A DNA stretch of 62,193 bases from DASVEG01 sp035540495 (GTDB lineage: Bacteria > Actinomycetota > Acidimicrobiia > Acidimicrobiales > CADCTF01), in assembly GCA_035540495.1 (NCBI GenBank), contig DATLGL010000032.1:1-62193 (forward strand), written 5' to 3'. Made by a program: the position numbers and the translations under genes. Shown piece after piece: positions 34,078 through 43,700 of this stretch (positions are counted from its first letter, which is position 1; each line of letters opens with the position of its first letter). The notes below the pieces were generated by a model, which ran no database searches, was not told the DNA's origin, and saw nothing but the letters and a program-made list of their open reading frames with translations.

Positions 34078-35466
34078 ATGTCCCAGCCTCGCGTGCCGGG
34101 GCCCCGGGTGACCGTCGTCGAGCCCTCCTCACCGGCTGATCGTGCCGGGGTGCGCCCAGGCGACGAGATCGTCGCCATCAACGGGCAGGTGCCGCGCGAC
34201 ATCATCCAGTACCGCGTCCTCGTCGACGAGCCCGATCCGGAGCTCGTGCTCGCGCGCGGCGGCCTGGAGCTGGTCGCCGTGGTGGAGAAGGACGCGGGGG
34301 AGCCGGTCGGGATCGAGGTCAGCTCCGCGGTCTTCGACCGGGTGCGCACGTGCGACAACCACTGTGAGTTCTGCTTCATCTACCAACTGCCCGAGGGCAT
34401 GCGGAAGTCGCTCTACCTGAAGGACGACGACTACCGGCTCTCGTTCCTCTACGGGAACTTCACGACGTTGACCCGCTTCACCGAGGCCGACCTCGAGCGG
34501 GTGGTGACCGAACGCCTGTCGCCGCTGTTCGTCAGCATCCACGCCACCGACCCCGAGGTGCGCTCGCGCATGCTGAGGAACCGGCGGGGCGCGATGTCGC
34601 TGCGATGGCTGCGCGCGCTTCTCGACAACGACATCGAGGTCCACGGCCAGGTCGTGGTGTGCCCCGGCGTCAACGACGGCGACGTGCTCGACGACACGCT
34701 CTGCGGCGTCCTCGACGAGTACCCGGAGCTGGCATCCGTGTGCGCGGTGCCGCTGGGCGTCTCCCGCTACTCGACGGAGGCGGCGATGCGTTCGCACACG
34801 GTGGACGAGGCGGCCGCGGTCGTCGACATCGTCGAGCGGTGGCAGGCGACGTTCCTCGACGCCCTCGGACACCGCATGGTGTTCGCGGCCGACGAGTACT
34901 ACCTGATGGCCGGCCGGTCGTTCCCCGAGCCGGCGGCGTACGAAGGCTTCCCCCAGCACGAGAACGGAATCGGCATCGCCCGCACGTTCGAGGCCGAGTT
35001 CCGCGGAGCCGCCGGCGTCGCCACCGGCGTCCGCCCCGGCTTCTTCGCGTGGGTGGAGGGGGCGCCGGCCGAGGGCTATCGCGCGCCTCGGACCGTTGCC
35101 GCGCCGCAAGCCGCCGGCACGGTCACGCTGCTGCCGAGCCGGCGGGCGCCGATCGGCGTGCTGACCGGTGAGTACGGCGCCCGGGTCATCGCACCTCTGC
35201 TCGCCGAGCTCGGGCGCGACGACGTCCGCGTGGTCGCGGTCGACAACCGCTTCTTCGGAGGCAACATCGCCGTGGCCGGGCTCATGGTCGGCGCCGACCT
35301 CCAGCGGGTGCTCGCGGACGAGCCGGAAGGGCACCGCTACCTCCTGCCCGACGTGTGCCTGTCGAACGGCGTCTTCCTCGACGGGCTCACGCCGGCTGAT
35401 CTCCCTCGCCCTGTCGAGATCGTGAAGACGGATGGTCTCGCGCTGCGGGAGGCGCTGGCCGCATGA
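34078..35466 (+). CDS. PDZ / radical SAM / DUF512 family protein
   Basis: This 462-residue protein contains, in order, a PDZ-like domain (residues about 8-75, VEPSSPADRAGVRPGDEIVA), a radical-SAM-type segment with the Cys cluster CDNHCEFCFIYQLPEG (about 98-113), and a DUF512 domain (FGGNIAVAGLMVGADL near residue 396). The order and length match the TIGR03279-type putative FeS oxidoreductase. Reaction and substrate are unknown. It overlaps der by ATGA, and the same neighbour is common in other bacteria, suggesting a link to ribosome assembly. Confidence 0.88.
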   Translation: MSQPRVPGPRVTVVEPSSPADRAGVRPGDEIVAINGQVPRDIIQYRVLVDEPDPELVLARGGLELVAVVEKDAGEPVGIEVSSAVFDRVRTCDNHCEFCFIYQLPEGMRKSLYLKDDDYRLSFLYGNFTTLTRFTEADLERVVTERLSPLFVSIHATDPEVRSRMLRNRRGAMSLRWLRALLDNDIEVHGQVVVCPGVNDGDVLDDTLCGVLDEYPELASVCAVPLGVSRYSTEAAMRSHTVDEAAAVVDIVERWQATFLDALGHRMVFAADEYYLMAGRSFPEPAAYEGFPQHENGIGIARTFEAEFRGAAGVATGVRPGFFAWVEGAPAEGYRAPRTVAAPQAAGTVTLLPSRRAPIGVLTGEYGARVIAPLLAELGRDDVRVVAVDNRFFGGNIAVAGLMVGADLQRVLADEPEGHRYLLPDVCLSNGVFLDGLTPADLPRPVEIVKTDGLALREALAA

Positions 35467-36809
35467 GTGCCTCCGAACGACCGACCGTCGCCATCGTCGG
35501 GCGTCCGAACGTCGGGAAGTCGACGCTCCTCAACCGCATCATCGGGCGGCGCGAAGCGATCGTCGAGGAGAAGCCCGGCGTCACCCGCGATCGCAAGAGC
35601 GCGGACGCCGAGTGGTCGGGCCGGACCTTCACCGTCGTCGACACCGGCGGCTGGCTCCCCGGCGATCCGTCGACGCTCGAGGGCAAGGTCTCGCGCCAGT
35701 CGGAGAAGGCGATGGAGGAGGCCGACCTCGTGCTCTTCGTCGTCGACACCGCCATCGGGATCACCGAGGAGGACGATCGGGTGGCCGACGTCCTGCGCCG
35801 CCTCGGGCGCCCGACGCTCGTCATCGCGAACAAGGTCGACAGCGACACCCGCGAGAACGACATCTGGCAGTTCTCGTCGCTCGGTCTCGGCGACCCATTG
35901 CCGGTTAGCGCGCTGCACGGCCGCGGCACCGGCGACCTCCTCGACGAGATCATCGGGCGACTCGAGTTTCCCGAGGAGCCGGCTCCTTCGGACGACGACG
36001 CCGACGGCGACTTCGACCGCGAGCTCGAGGATGGTGAGCCGGCCGACTTCGCGATCGCCATCGTCGGGCGACCGAACGTGGGGAAGTCCACGCTCTTCAA
36101 CCGGCTCATCGGTGACGAGCGGTCGGTGGTGCACGACATGCCCGGCACCACGCGAGACACCGTCGACACGGTTGTGGAGACCGACGAGGGACGCATCCGG
36201 TTCGTCGACACCGCGGGCATGCGGCGGAAGTCGCGCATCGACGAGGGCACCGAGTACTACTCGCTCGTCCGAGGGTTGCAGGCGATCGACCGAGCCGACG
36301 CCTCGCTCCTCGTGATCGACGCGACGGAGGGCGTGACGCACCAGGATCAGCGCCTGGCCGAGCGCATCGACGCCGCGGGCAGCCCGGTGGTCATCGTGTT
36401 GAACAAGTGGGAGCTGCTCGACGATCCCGAGAGGCGGGCTCGAGTTGTCGCCGACGTCGAAGATCGACTCGCGTTCCTCGCCTACGCGCCGACGCTCAAG
36501 GTCTCCGCCAAGACCGGGCTCGGTGTGCACAAGCTCCTGCCCGCGATCGGGAGCTCGATCGCCGCGTACCGCCGGCGGATCCCGACGCGCGAGTTGAACA
36601 AGCTGATGGCCGAGGCGCAGGCGGCGCAGCCGGCTCCGAACGCGAAGATCCTCTACGCGACGCAGGGTGCGACCGATCCGCCCACGTTCACGCTCTTCGC
36701 GACTCGGGCGCTTCCGGCGCCGTACCTGCGCTACCTCGAACGGCGGATTCGCGAGCACTTCGGCTTCGGCCCGACGCCGTTGAAGCTCCGCGTCCGCCGC
36801 CGGGCATGA
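35463..36809 (+). CDS. der: GTPase Der (EngA)
   Basis: This 448-residue double GTPase acts in 50S ribosome assembly. G domain 1 has GRPNVGKSTLLNRIIGR and DTGGWLPG, with NKVD. G domain 2 has GRPNVGKSTLFNRLIGDE, DTAGMRRK and NKWE. The C-terminal KH-like domain ends with LRYLERRIREHFGFGPTPLK. The full family architecture is present. Start ATG 35463 overlaps the radical-SAM gene. Confidence 0.96.
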   Translation: MSASERPTVAIVGRPNVGKSTLLNRIIGRREAIVEEKPGVTRDRKSADAEWSGRTFTVVDTGGWLPGDPSTLEGKVSRQSEKAMEEADLVLFVVDTAIGITEEDDRVADVLRRLGRPTLVIANKVDSDTRENDIWQFSSLGLGDPLPVSALHGRGTGDLLDEIIGRLEFPEEPAPSDDDADGDFDRELEDGEPADFAIAIVGRPNVGKSTLFNRLIGDERSVVHDMPGTTRDTVDTVVETDEGRIRFVDTAGMRRKSRIDEGTEYYSLVRGLQAIDRADASLLVIDATEGVTHQDQRLAERIDAAGSPVVIVLNKWELLDDPERRARVVADVEDRLAFLAYAPTLKVSAKTGLGVHKLLPAIGSSIAAYRRRIPTRELNKLMAEAQAAQPAPNAKILYATQGATDPPTFTLFATRALPAPYLRYLERRIREHFGFGPTPLKLRVRRRA

Positions 36810-36817
36810 GGGCGTCG

Positions 36818-36823
36818 TAGGTT
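36818..36823 (+). promoter_or_regulatory. -10 box (TAGGTT) of the SpoIIE-type phosphatase
   Basis: TAGGTT ends 10 bases before ATG 36834. It lies in the short gap after der. Confidence 0.4.
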
Positions 36824-36833
36824 TGCCCCGCCC

Positions 36834-37928
36834 ATGACCATCGAGAGCCCCGTCCTCCTCGCTGTCGCCCTCGGATGCCTCACCGCGTCATTCATCTGGC
36901 TGCGGTCGGCCTTCCGGCTGGAGCGCAGCTGGCGGCGCATCGAGCGGCTCGTCGGTGAGGCCGGCCGTGGTCAGGAGGCGGCCAGCCTCGCCTTCTTCGC
37001 CTTCCGCAAGGAGCTCCACACCGGGCTGCTGTACCTCATCCTCGCGGGCGCTCTGTCGTTCGGCTCCCTGTCGGAGCGGCCCGAGTTCGACATCCCGATG
37101 CTCCTGCTCGCCGCTCCGATCGCCGGCACGTTGGTGTACGGGCGCCGGTTCCTCCGCCAGGCCGAGCAGGTGGAGGCGCGGACCCTCCTCGAGCGGCGAG
37201 CCGAAGAGGTCATCGAGCAGGAGGCCACCGCGCCCCGGGCGTGGGCGGCTCGCCTCGCGCCGGAAGACCTGCCCCCGATCGACGGCTTCGAGATCGGGCA
37301 CGTCTACGAGCCCGGCAGCGGCCTGATGGCCGGCGACTTCTACGACCTGTTCCAGACGACGCCCACGCGCCTCGCCGCGGTGATCGGCGACGTCAGTGGT
37401 CACGGCATCGAACCGTCGATCACCGCCTTCCAGGTGAAGTACCTGCTGCGCGTCTTCCTGCGCGAGTACCGCGACCCCGCGCAGGCGCTCGAGAAGCTGA
37501 ACGAGGTCCTGTCAGGTCACGGCGGCTCGGAGGAGTTCGCGTCGCTTTGCGTTGCCCTGTTCGACCTCGAAGCCGGCACCGTGCGAGTCGCGTCCGCCGG
37601 TCATCCGCCGATGCTCCTGTGGCACGACAACGAGATCCGCTACCTCCGCTCGACCGGCCCGCTCCTCACGCTCGATCCGAAGGGCACGTACACGTCGAAG
37701 GAGACCGAGCTGCTGCCCGGCGACGTACTTCTCATGTACACCGACGGACTGGTGGAGGCCCGCAGCGGCGACCAGCTCTTCGGTGACGAGCGGGTCGCAC
37801 AGATGCTGCGGCGTGATCCTGGCCAGCAGGCCGAGGTGATCTGCAAGTCGCTGCTCGAGGCGGCGCGCGACTTCGCGGCCGCGCCGCTCGGGGACGACGT
37901 CGCCATCCTCGCGATCCGCCGGACATGA
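36834..37928 (+). CDS. Membrane SpoIIE/PP2C-type serine phosphatase
   Basis: This 364-residue protein has an N-terminal hydrophobic region with about three segments (VLLAVALGCLTASFIWL, YLILAGALSFGSL, MLLLAAPIAGTLVYG). A PP2C-like domain starts near residue 145 with the metal Asp residues in GLMAGDFYDLF and AVIGDVSGHGI, then MYTDGLVEA and LGDDVAILAI. Such enzymes dephosphorylate anti-sigma-factor antagonists or act in other signalling. No kinase or antagonist is nearby. It overlaps the carboxylase gene by ATGA. Confidence 0.88.
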   Translation: MTIESPVLLAVALGCLTASFIWLRSAFRLERSWRRIERLVGEAGRGQEAASLAFFAFRKELHTGLLYLILAGALSFGSLSERPEFDIPMLLLAAPIAGTLVYGRRFLRQAEQVEARTLLERRAEEVIEQEATAPRAWAARLAPEDLPPIDGFEIGHVYEPGSGLMAGDFYDLFQTTPTRLAAVIGDVSGHGIEPSITAFQVKYLLRVFLREYRDPAQALEKLNEVLSGHGGSEEFASLCVALFDLEAGTVRVASAGHPPMLLWHDNEIRYLRSTGPLLTLDPKGTYTSKETELLPGDVLLMYTDGLVEARSGDQLFGDERVAQMLRRDPGQQAEVICKSLLEAARDFAAAPLGDDVAILAIRRT

Positions 37929-39463
37929 GCGGCTCCGACGAGCGTTCGCTCCACGCTGCCGCCGAACGGGCCCGACAGGGGAACCTCGCCAAAGACGCGG
38001 AGAAGCTCGCACGGCAGGGGAAGCTGTTCGTCCGTGATCGGCTCGCCCTGCTCCTCGACGAGGGGTCCTTCGTCGAGGACGGGCTCCTGGCGAACGCGCT
38101 CGCGCCGACCGACGATCTGCCGGCCGACGGCGTCGTCACCGGCGTCGGCCGCGTCGAGGGTCGCCCGGTGTGCGTGATGGCGAACGACCCGACGGTGAAG
38201 GCCGGATCGTGGGGCGCCCGTACCGTCGAGAAGATCATCCGGCTCACCGAGACGGCGCTCCGGCACGAGCTGCCGGTCTTCTGGCTCGTCGACTCCGCTG
38301 GCGCCCGCATCACCGACCAGGTCGAGCTGTTCCCGGGCCGGCGAGGCGCGGGCAGGATCTTCTACAACCAGGTTCGGTTGTCCGGGAAGGTGCCGCAGGT
38401 CTGCTGCCTGTTCGGGCCCTCCGCCGCCGGCGGCGCGTACATCCCGTCGTTCTGCGACATCGTGGTCATGGTCGAGGGCAACGCCTCGATGTACCTCGGC
38501 TCGCCCCGCATGGCCGAGGAGGTCATCGGCGAGAAGGTCACGCTCGAGGAGATGGGCGGCGCACGCATGCACGCCACCGTCTCGGGCTGTGGCGACAACC
38601 TCGCCTCCGACGACGCCGAGGCGATCGAGCTCGCGAAGCACTTCTTCTCGTACCTCCCGTCGTCATGGCGCGAAGACCCGCCGCTCGACCACGCCGATGC
38701 CCCGTCGATCGAGTTGTCGTCGGACGTCGTCCCGCTCGACGACCGAGCCGGCTACGACATGCACCGGGTCATCGAAGGGATCGTCGACGACGGGTCGTTC
38801 TTCGAGATCAAGCCGCTGTTCGCTCCGGAGCTGATCGTCGGGTTCGGCCGCCTCGAGGGCCATCCGATCGGGATCGTCGCGAACAACCCGTTGGTCAAGG
38901 GGGGCGTGCTGTTCATCGACTCGGCCGACAAGGCGACGAGGTTCATCAACCTGTGCGACGCCTTCAACGTCCCCCTCGTCTTCCTCGCCGACGTGCCCGG
39001 CTTCATGATCGGCACCCAGGTCGAACGGGAGGGCATCATCCGCCACGGCGCCAGGATGATCACCGCGGTCTCCGAGGCGACGGTCCCGAAGGTGTCGGTG
39101 ATCGTGCGCAAGGCCTATGGCGCCGGTCTGTACGCGATGAGCGGCCCCGCGTTCGAGCCCGAGGCGACGATCGCCCTTCCGTCGGCGAAGATCGCGGTGA
39201 TGGGACCGGAGCCCGCCGTCAACGCGGTGTTCTACAACCGGATCCAGGCGATCGAGGATCCGGCGGAACGTGCGGCATTCGTCGCCGAGAAGCGCGAGGA
39301 GTACGAAGCGGACGTCGACCTCCTGCGCCTCGCTTCGGAGCTCGTCGTCGACGCCGTCGTCGAGCCGCAGCAGCTGCGCGGCGAGCTCGTCGCTCGGCTG
39401 TCCGCTGCGCAAGGCAAGCGCCGTGAGTTCTCCGAGCGGCGCCACGGGGTCGCGCCGGTATGA
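37925..39463 (+). CDS. Acyl-CoA carboxylase beta subunit (carboxyltransferase)
   Basis: This 512-residue protein transfers a carboxyl group from biotin to an acyl-CoA. Both crotonase-fold halves are present: GPSAAGGAYIPSF with SPRMAEEVIGEKVTLEEMGG in the N half, and VPGFMIGTQVEREGIIRHGA with YGAGLYAMSGPAF in the C half. It resembles propionyl- or methylcrotonyl-CoA carboxylase beta chains rather than bacterial AccD. No biotin-carrying alpha subunit is in the window. Its neighbour, an HMG-CoA-lyase-type gene, suggests leucine or related acyl-CoA breakdown. Confidence 0.9.
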   Translation: MSGSDERSLHAAAERARQGNLAKDAEKLARQGKLFVRDRLALLLDEGSFVEDGLLANALAPTDDLPADGVVTGVGRVEGRPVCVMANDPTVKAGSWGARTVEKIIRLTETALRHELPVFWLVDSAGARITDQVELFPGRRGAGRIFYNQVRLSGKVPQVCCLFGPSAAGGAYIPSFCDIVVMVEGNASMYLGSPRMAEEVIGEKVTLEEMGGARMHATVSGCGDNLASDDAEAIELAKHFFSYLPSSWREDPPLDHADAPSIELSSDVVPLDDRAGYDMHRVIEGIVDDGSFFEIKPLFAPELIVGFGRLEGHPIGIVANNPLVKGGVLFIDSADKATRFINLCDAFNVPLVFLADVPGFMIGTQVEREGIIRHGARMITAVSEATVPKVSVIVRKAYGAGLYAMSGPAFEPEATIALPSAKIAVMGPEPAVNAVFYNRIQAIEDPAERAAFVAEKREEYEADVDLLRLASELVVDAVVEPQQLRGELVARLSAAQGKRREFSERRHGVAPV

Positions 39464-40386
39464 CGCCGGGTGCCGTCAGCGAGGTCATCCGCAGCCTGCC
39501 GGCGGAGGTGAGGATCCGCGAGGTCGGCCCGCGCGACGGGCTCCAGGCTGAGCAGCCGATCGACGTCGACCAGCGGGTGCAGCTGATCGACGCGCTGTCC
39601 GAGACCGGCCTGCCGGAGATCGAGGCGGTCTCGTTCGTCTCGCCGACGGCGGTGCCCGCGATGGCTCGGGCCGACGAGGTCATGCGCCGCATCCGCCGGC
39701 GGGACGACGTGTCGTACGTCGCACTGGTGCCGAACGTGCGGGGGGCTGAGCTGGCTCTCGATGCCGGTGTCGACGGTCTGAACGTCACGATCAGCGCGTC
39801 GCCGGCGTACAACGAGAAGAACGTGCGGCGGACGATCGCCGAGTCGCTCGCGTCGATCGGCGAGATCGTGGCACGCGCAGCGGGACTGTGGGTCGACGTC
39901 ACCATCTCGTGCGCCTTCGGCTCGCCATACGAGGGCGACATCCCGCCGCTCGACGTCGCGTCGCTGGCGAGACAGGTGACGGAGCAGGGAGCGACGTCGC
40001 TCACCTTCGCAGACACAACCGGCATGGCGACACCCCGGCGGGTCGCCGACCTCGTGGCCGTCGTAGGCACCGACGTCCGGTTCCACTTCCACGAGACGCG
40101 CGGGACCGGGCTGGTCAACGCGTTCTGCGCCCTGCAGCTCGGTGTGTCGGCTTTCGACACCTCGGTCGGCGGGCTGGGCGGATCGCCGTTTGCCCACGGC
40201 GCTGGCGGCAACCTGGCGACCGAGGGACTCGTCGCGATGCTCGACGACCTCGGTGTCAGCAGCGGGGTGTCGATCGACCGTGTGGTCGACGCGGCACAAC
40301 TGGTCGGGCGGCTCGTAGGTCGACCGGTTCCGTCACCGGTCGCCCATGCCGGACCACGGTCGCGCCTCGCGTCGGCGGAGGCCTAG
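39460..40386 (+). CDS. Hydroxymethylglutaryl-CoA lyase-type enzyme
   Basis: This 308-residue TIM-barrel enzyme of the HMGL-like family begins with VRIREVGPRDGLQAEQPIDV. FVSPTAVPAMARADEV and FADTTGMATPRRVADL follow, and the metal His pair in RFHFHETRGTGL is clear. The catalytic Cys region is SVGGLGGSPFAHGAGGN; the canonical lyase has GGCPYAPGA with the essential Cys, and here Ser occupies that place (GGSPFAHGA). A lyase on another 3-hydroxyacyl-CoA is possible. It overlaps the carboxylase gene by ATGA. Confidence 0.85.
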   Translation: MTPGAVSEVIRSLPAEVRIREVGPRDGLQAEQPIDVDQRVQLIDALSETGLPEIEAVSFVSPTAVPAMARADEVMRRIRRRDDVSYVALVPNVRGAELALDAGVDGLNVTISASPAYNEKNVRRTIAESLASIGEIVARAAGLWVDVTISCAFGSPYEGDIPPLDVASLARQVTEQGATSLTFADTTGMATPRRVADLVAVVGTDVRFHFHETRGTGLVNAFCALQLGVSAFDTSVGGLGGSPFAHGAGGNLATEGLVAMLDDLGVSSGVSIDRVVDAAQLVGRLVGRPVPSPVAHAGPRSRLASAEA

Positions 40387-40388
40387 TC

Positions 40389-40586
40389 GTGCCGTGGTGC
40401 GAGGACTGCTCGAAGTTCTGGAACCCCACGTCGATGCAGCGCGACGGCACCTGCCCCTCGTGCGGGCGCCAGATCGCGCCGCCGGCGAAGACTCCGTGGC
40501 ACTTCAAGCTGCTGATGGCAGCGGTCGCGCTCTATCTCGGCTTCCGGGCGGTGCAGGGCGTCGACTGGGTCGTCGACCGGTTGTGA
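40389..40586 (+). CDS. Small zinc-ribbon membrane protein
   Basis: This 65-residue protein has CEDC...CPSC (a four-Cys zinc ribbon at residues 4-31) followed by one transmembrane helix (HFKLLMAAVALYLGFRAVQGV). GTG 40389 directly after the preceding stop is the natural start. Similar small proteins occur in many actinobacteria without a known function. Confidence 0.75.
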   Translation: MPWCEDCSKFWNPTSMQRDGTCPSCGRQIAPPAKTPWHFKLLMAAVALYLGFRAVQGVDWVVDRL

Positions 40587-40742
40587 GGGCCGCTGTTGTC
40601 GGTTCGTTGATCGACTGACCATTGGTGTCATGGCTCGCCCGAAGCATTTGACCGCACCAGCACGTTCGGTGGCTCAAGGGCGATCCGGCGTTCACCGAGG
40701 CAGTGCCGACGGGGCCGGAGGAGCCCTGCTGGAGGTACTGCC
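40587..40742. other. Possible structured leader of the surface protein gene
   Basis: The 156-base gap holds an imperfect hairpin: GCAC (40660-40663) and CGGTG (40667-40671) pair with CACCG (40693-40697) and GTGC (40703-40706). A ribosome binding site, GGAGGT at 40731-40736, follows. No known riboswitch consensus is recognisable, so only a structured 5' leader is proposed. Confidence 0.3.
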
Positions 40743-43700
40743 GTGGAACCGACCGAACGAGACGCGAACGCAGCGCGGAAGAGCCGGCTGCAGTGGCGGC
40801 ACATCGTCGCCGCGCTGCTCGCCATCGCTGCCTTCCTGATCCCGGCGCAGGCCTTCGGTGCGGGCAGCCCGCAAGGCGACGACGCCGGCGCGTGGCCCGC
40901 GGGTTGGGGCAAGTACACCAAGAGCAACGGCGACGCGATCATGGACGTGAACGGCGACCAGAACCCGAGGGACTCCGACCTCTCGTCCGACTGCTACACC
41001 AGCGGCTGCACGGGGACGGCGCCGACCGTCCTGTTCGCGGCCGACGGAACCAACGTCTTCTTCCGGATGCGAGTCTGGGGCAACCCCGCCGATCCGACAA
41101 AGGGCGGCATCGCCAGCTCGGCCTACCTGGTGCAGATCGCGCGCCAGGTCAACGGCGTCGACGTCGTCTCAGCGGTCGTCGGCGTCAACGGCAAGCCGAC
41201 CAGCACCGACTACGTCTACGTCGCGAACGCTCCGGGAACCTCGGTGACCGAGATCTACACGACACCGTTCGACACCTCCGGTGGAAGGGACTCGCGAGGC
41301 GTTCGAGTGGTGCCGACGGGCAGCGGCGACTACTGGCTCGACTTCCAGGTCCCGCTCGCTCGCCTCACCCAGATCTCGGGCGGCACCATCACCGCGAGCA
41401 CCCCGGTGAAGCTCTACTACGGCACCTCCGAGGCGGCGAACCTCGCCACCATCAACAAGGACCTGATGCTCGGCAGCGTCACGACGATCGACTTCTCCGG
41501 CCTGTCGACCATCACGCTGTCGCCCTCGTCCCTCGGTCTGAGCCGCACCCTCGCCCACGTCTCGGGGCCGACGACGCCCAAGCCTGGGCAGACCACCGTC
41601 TACGACGTCACCGTCACCGCGTCGAACCCCGGCGGCGGACAGCTCGACAACCTCGTCGTGACGGGCAACGCCGGCGTACGGGGCGTCATCCAACAGCTCA
41701 CAATCGCGTCACCGATGACCGGATCGTCGACGTCGGGCAGCTTCACCTGGAACATCGGAGAGCTCGCGGGGGGACAGACCCGGACCGCAACCGTCCGGGT
41801 CGCGATCACTCCCACCCTCGCGGATGCAGGCTCGACGGTTGTCGTCCTCACCGACCTCAGCGCCACGGGCACCGACACCAGCTCGAACACCTCCCGCACG
41901 GCGACGGCGCCGGAGCTCACCGCGGGCCCCGTCCCGCCGAACACGACGCCGGTCGCCGGAAACGACACTGCGACGACGCAGGAGGACAACGCGGTCACCA
42001 TCGACGTCCGGGCGAACGACAGTGATGCCGACGGCGACGCGCTCACGGTGACGGTCGCCACGGCCCCCGCCAACGGCTCGGCCGTCGTGTCGAACGGCTC
42101 GATCGTCTACACGCCCACCGTCAACTGGCACGGGACCGACTCCTTCACCTACCAGGTCTGCGATCCGTCGAACGCCTGCGCCACGGCGACCGTGTCGGTG
42201 ACCGTGCAGTCGGTGAACGACGCGCCGGTTGCGAGTGGTGCGACCGTCTCGACGTACGAGGACACCCCTCTGAACGGGGCTGCCACGGCCACCGACGTCG
42301 ACGGCGACACCCTCACGTTCACCGTCTCGACGCCGGCCCAGCACGGCACTGTCGTCATGTCGCCGAGCGGCTCCTACACCTACACACCCACCGCGAACTG
42401 GAGCGGCAGCGACTCCTTCGCCTTCCGGGCCTGCGACCCCTCGAACGCGTGCTCCATCGCCACGGTGACCGTCACGGTCGAGCCGGTGAACGACGGGCCC
42501 ATCGCGAACGACGACACCGCGACGGTCGACGAAGACGGCAGCGTCGACGTCGACGTCCGAGCCAACGACATCGACGTCGACGGCGACACGCTGACCGTCA
42601 GCATCGTCGGTACGCCGTCGAACGGCGCGGCGTCGGTCGTCGGCGGCAAGGTCCGCTTCGTTCCTGCTGCGAACTTCAACGGCACCGCGAGCGTCACCTA
42701 CCGCGTGTGCGACCCGTCGAACGCCTGCGACGCGGCGACGATCACGGTGACCGTGACGCCGGTGAACGACGCGCCCGTCGCGGCGAATGACACCTCGACC
42801 GTGGCGGAGGACGGCTCCGTCGACGTCGACGTGCTGGCGAACGACGTCGACGTCGACGGCGACACGCTGACCGTCAGCATCGTCGGTACGCCGTCGAACG
42901 GCGCGGCGTCGGTCGTCGGCGGCAAGGTCCGCTTCGTTCCTGCTGCGAACTTCAACGGCACCGCGACGGTCACCTACCGCGTGTGCGATCCGTCGAACGC
43001 CTGCGACGAAGCCACGATCAGCATCACGGTCACTCCCGTGAACGATGCGCCGGTCGCCACGACGACCTCGCTCACGACGGCAGAGGACGTCCCGCTCAGC
43101 GGGACCCTCGGTGGGTCCGACGTCGACGGTGACCCGCTGACCTTCTCATTGGTGACGGCCCCGGCCAAGGGGTCGCTGGTCGTGAACAGCGATGGCACCT
43201 TCACCTACACACCTGCCGCCAACGACTCCGGCTCGTACACGTTCACGTACGAGGTGTGTGATCCCTCGAGCGAGTGCGACGAGACGACGGTGACCCTGGT
43301 GGTCAACCCGGTGAACGACGCTCCGGTCGCAACCACGACGTCGCTGTCGACGGACGAGGACGTGCCGCTCAACGGTTCCCTTGCTGGGTCCGACGCCGAC
43401 GGCGACTCGCTGACCTTCTCGGTGGTCACCGGTCCGGCGAAGGGCTCGCTGGTCGTGAACGCGGACGGCACGTTCACCTACACGCCCGCGGCGAACGACT
43501 CCGGTAGCTACACCTTCACCTACAGGGTCTGCGACCCGTCGAACGCCTGCGACGAGTCGACCGTCACTCTGACGGTCGGTCCCGTGAACGACGCCCCGAT
43601 CGCCACGACGACCTCGCTGTCGACCGACGAGGACACGGTGCTCCAGGGCTCCCTCGGCGGAACCGACGTCGAGGGCGACACGCTGACGTTCTCGGTGGTC

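Noticed and set aside
40640..40710. c-di-GMP or cobalamin riboswitch before the surface-protein gene
   Set aside because: The conserved core sequences of those classes are not present; only a hairpin can be supported.
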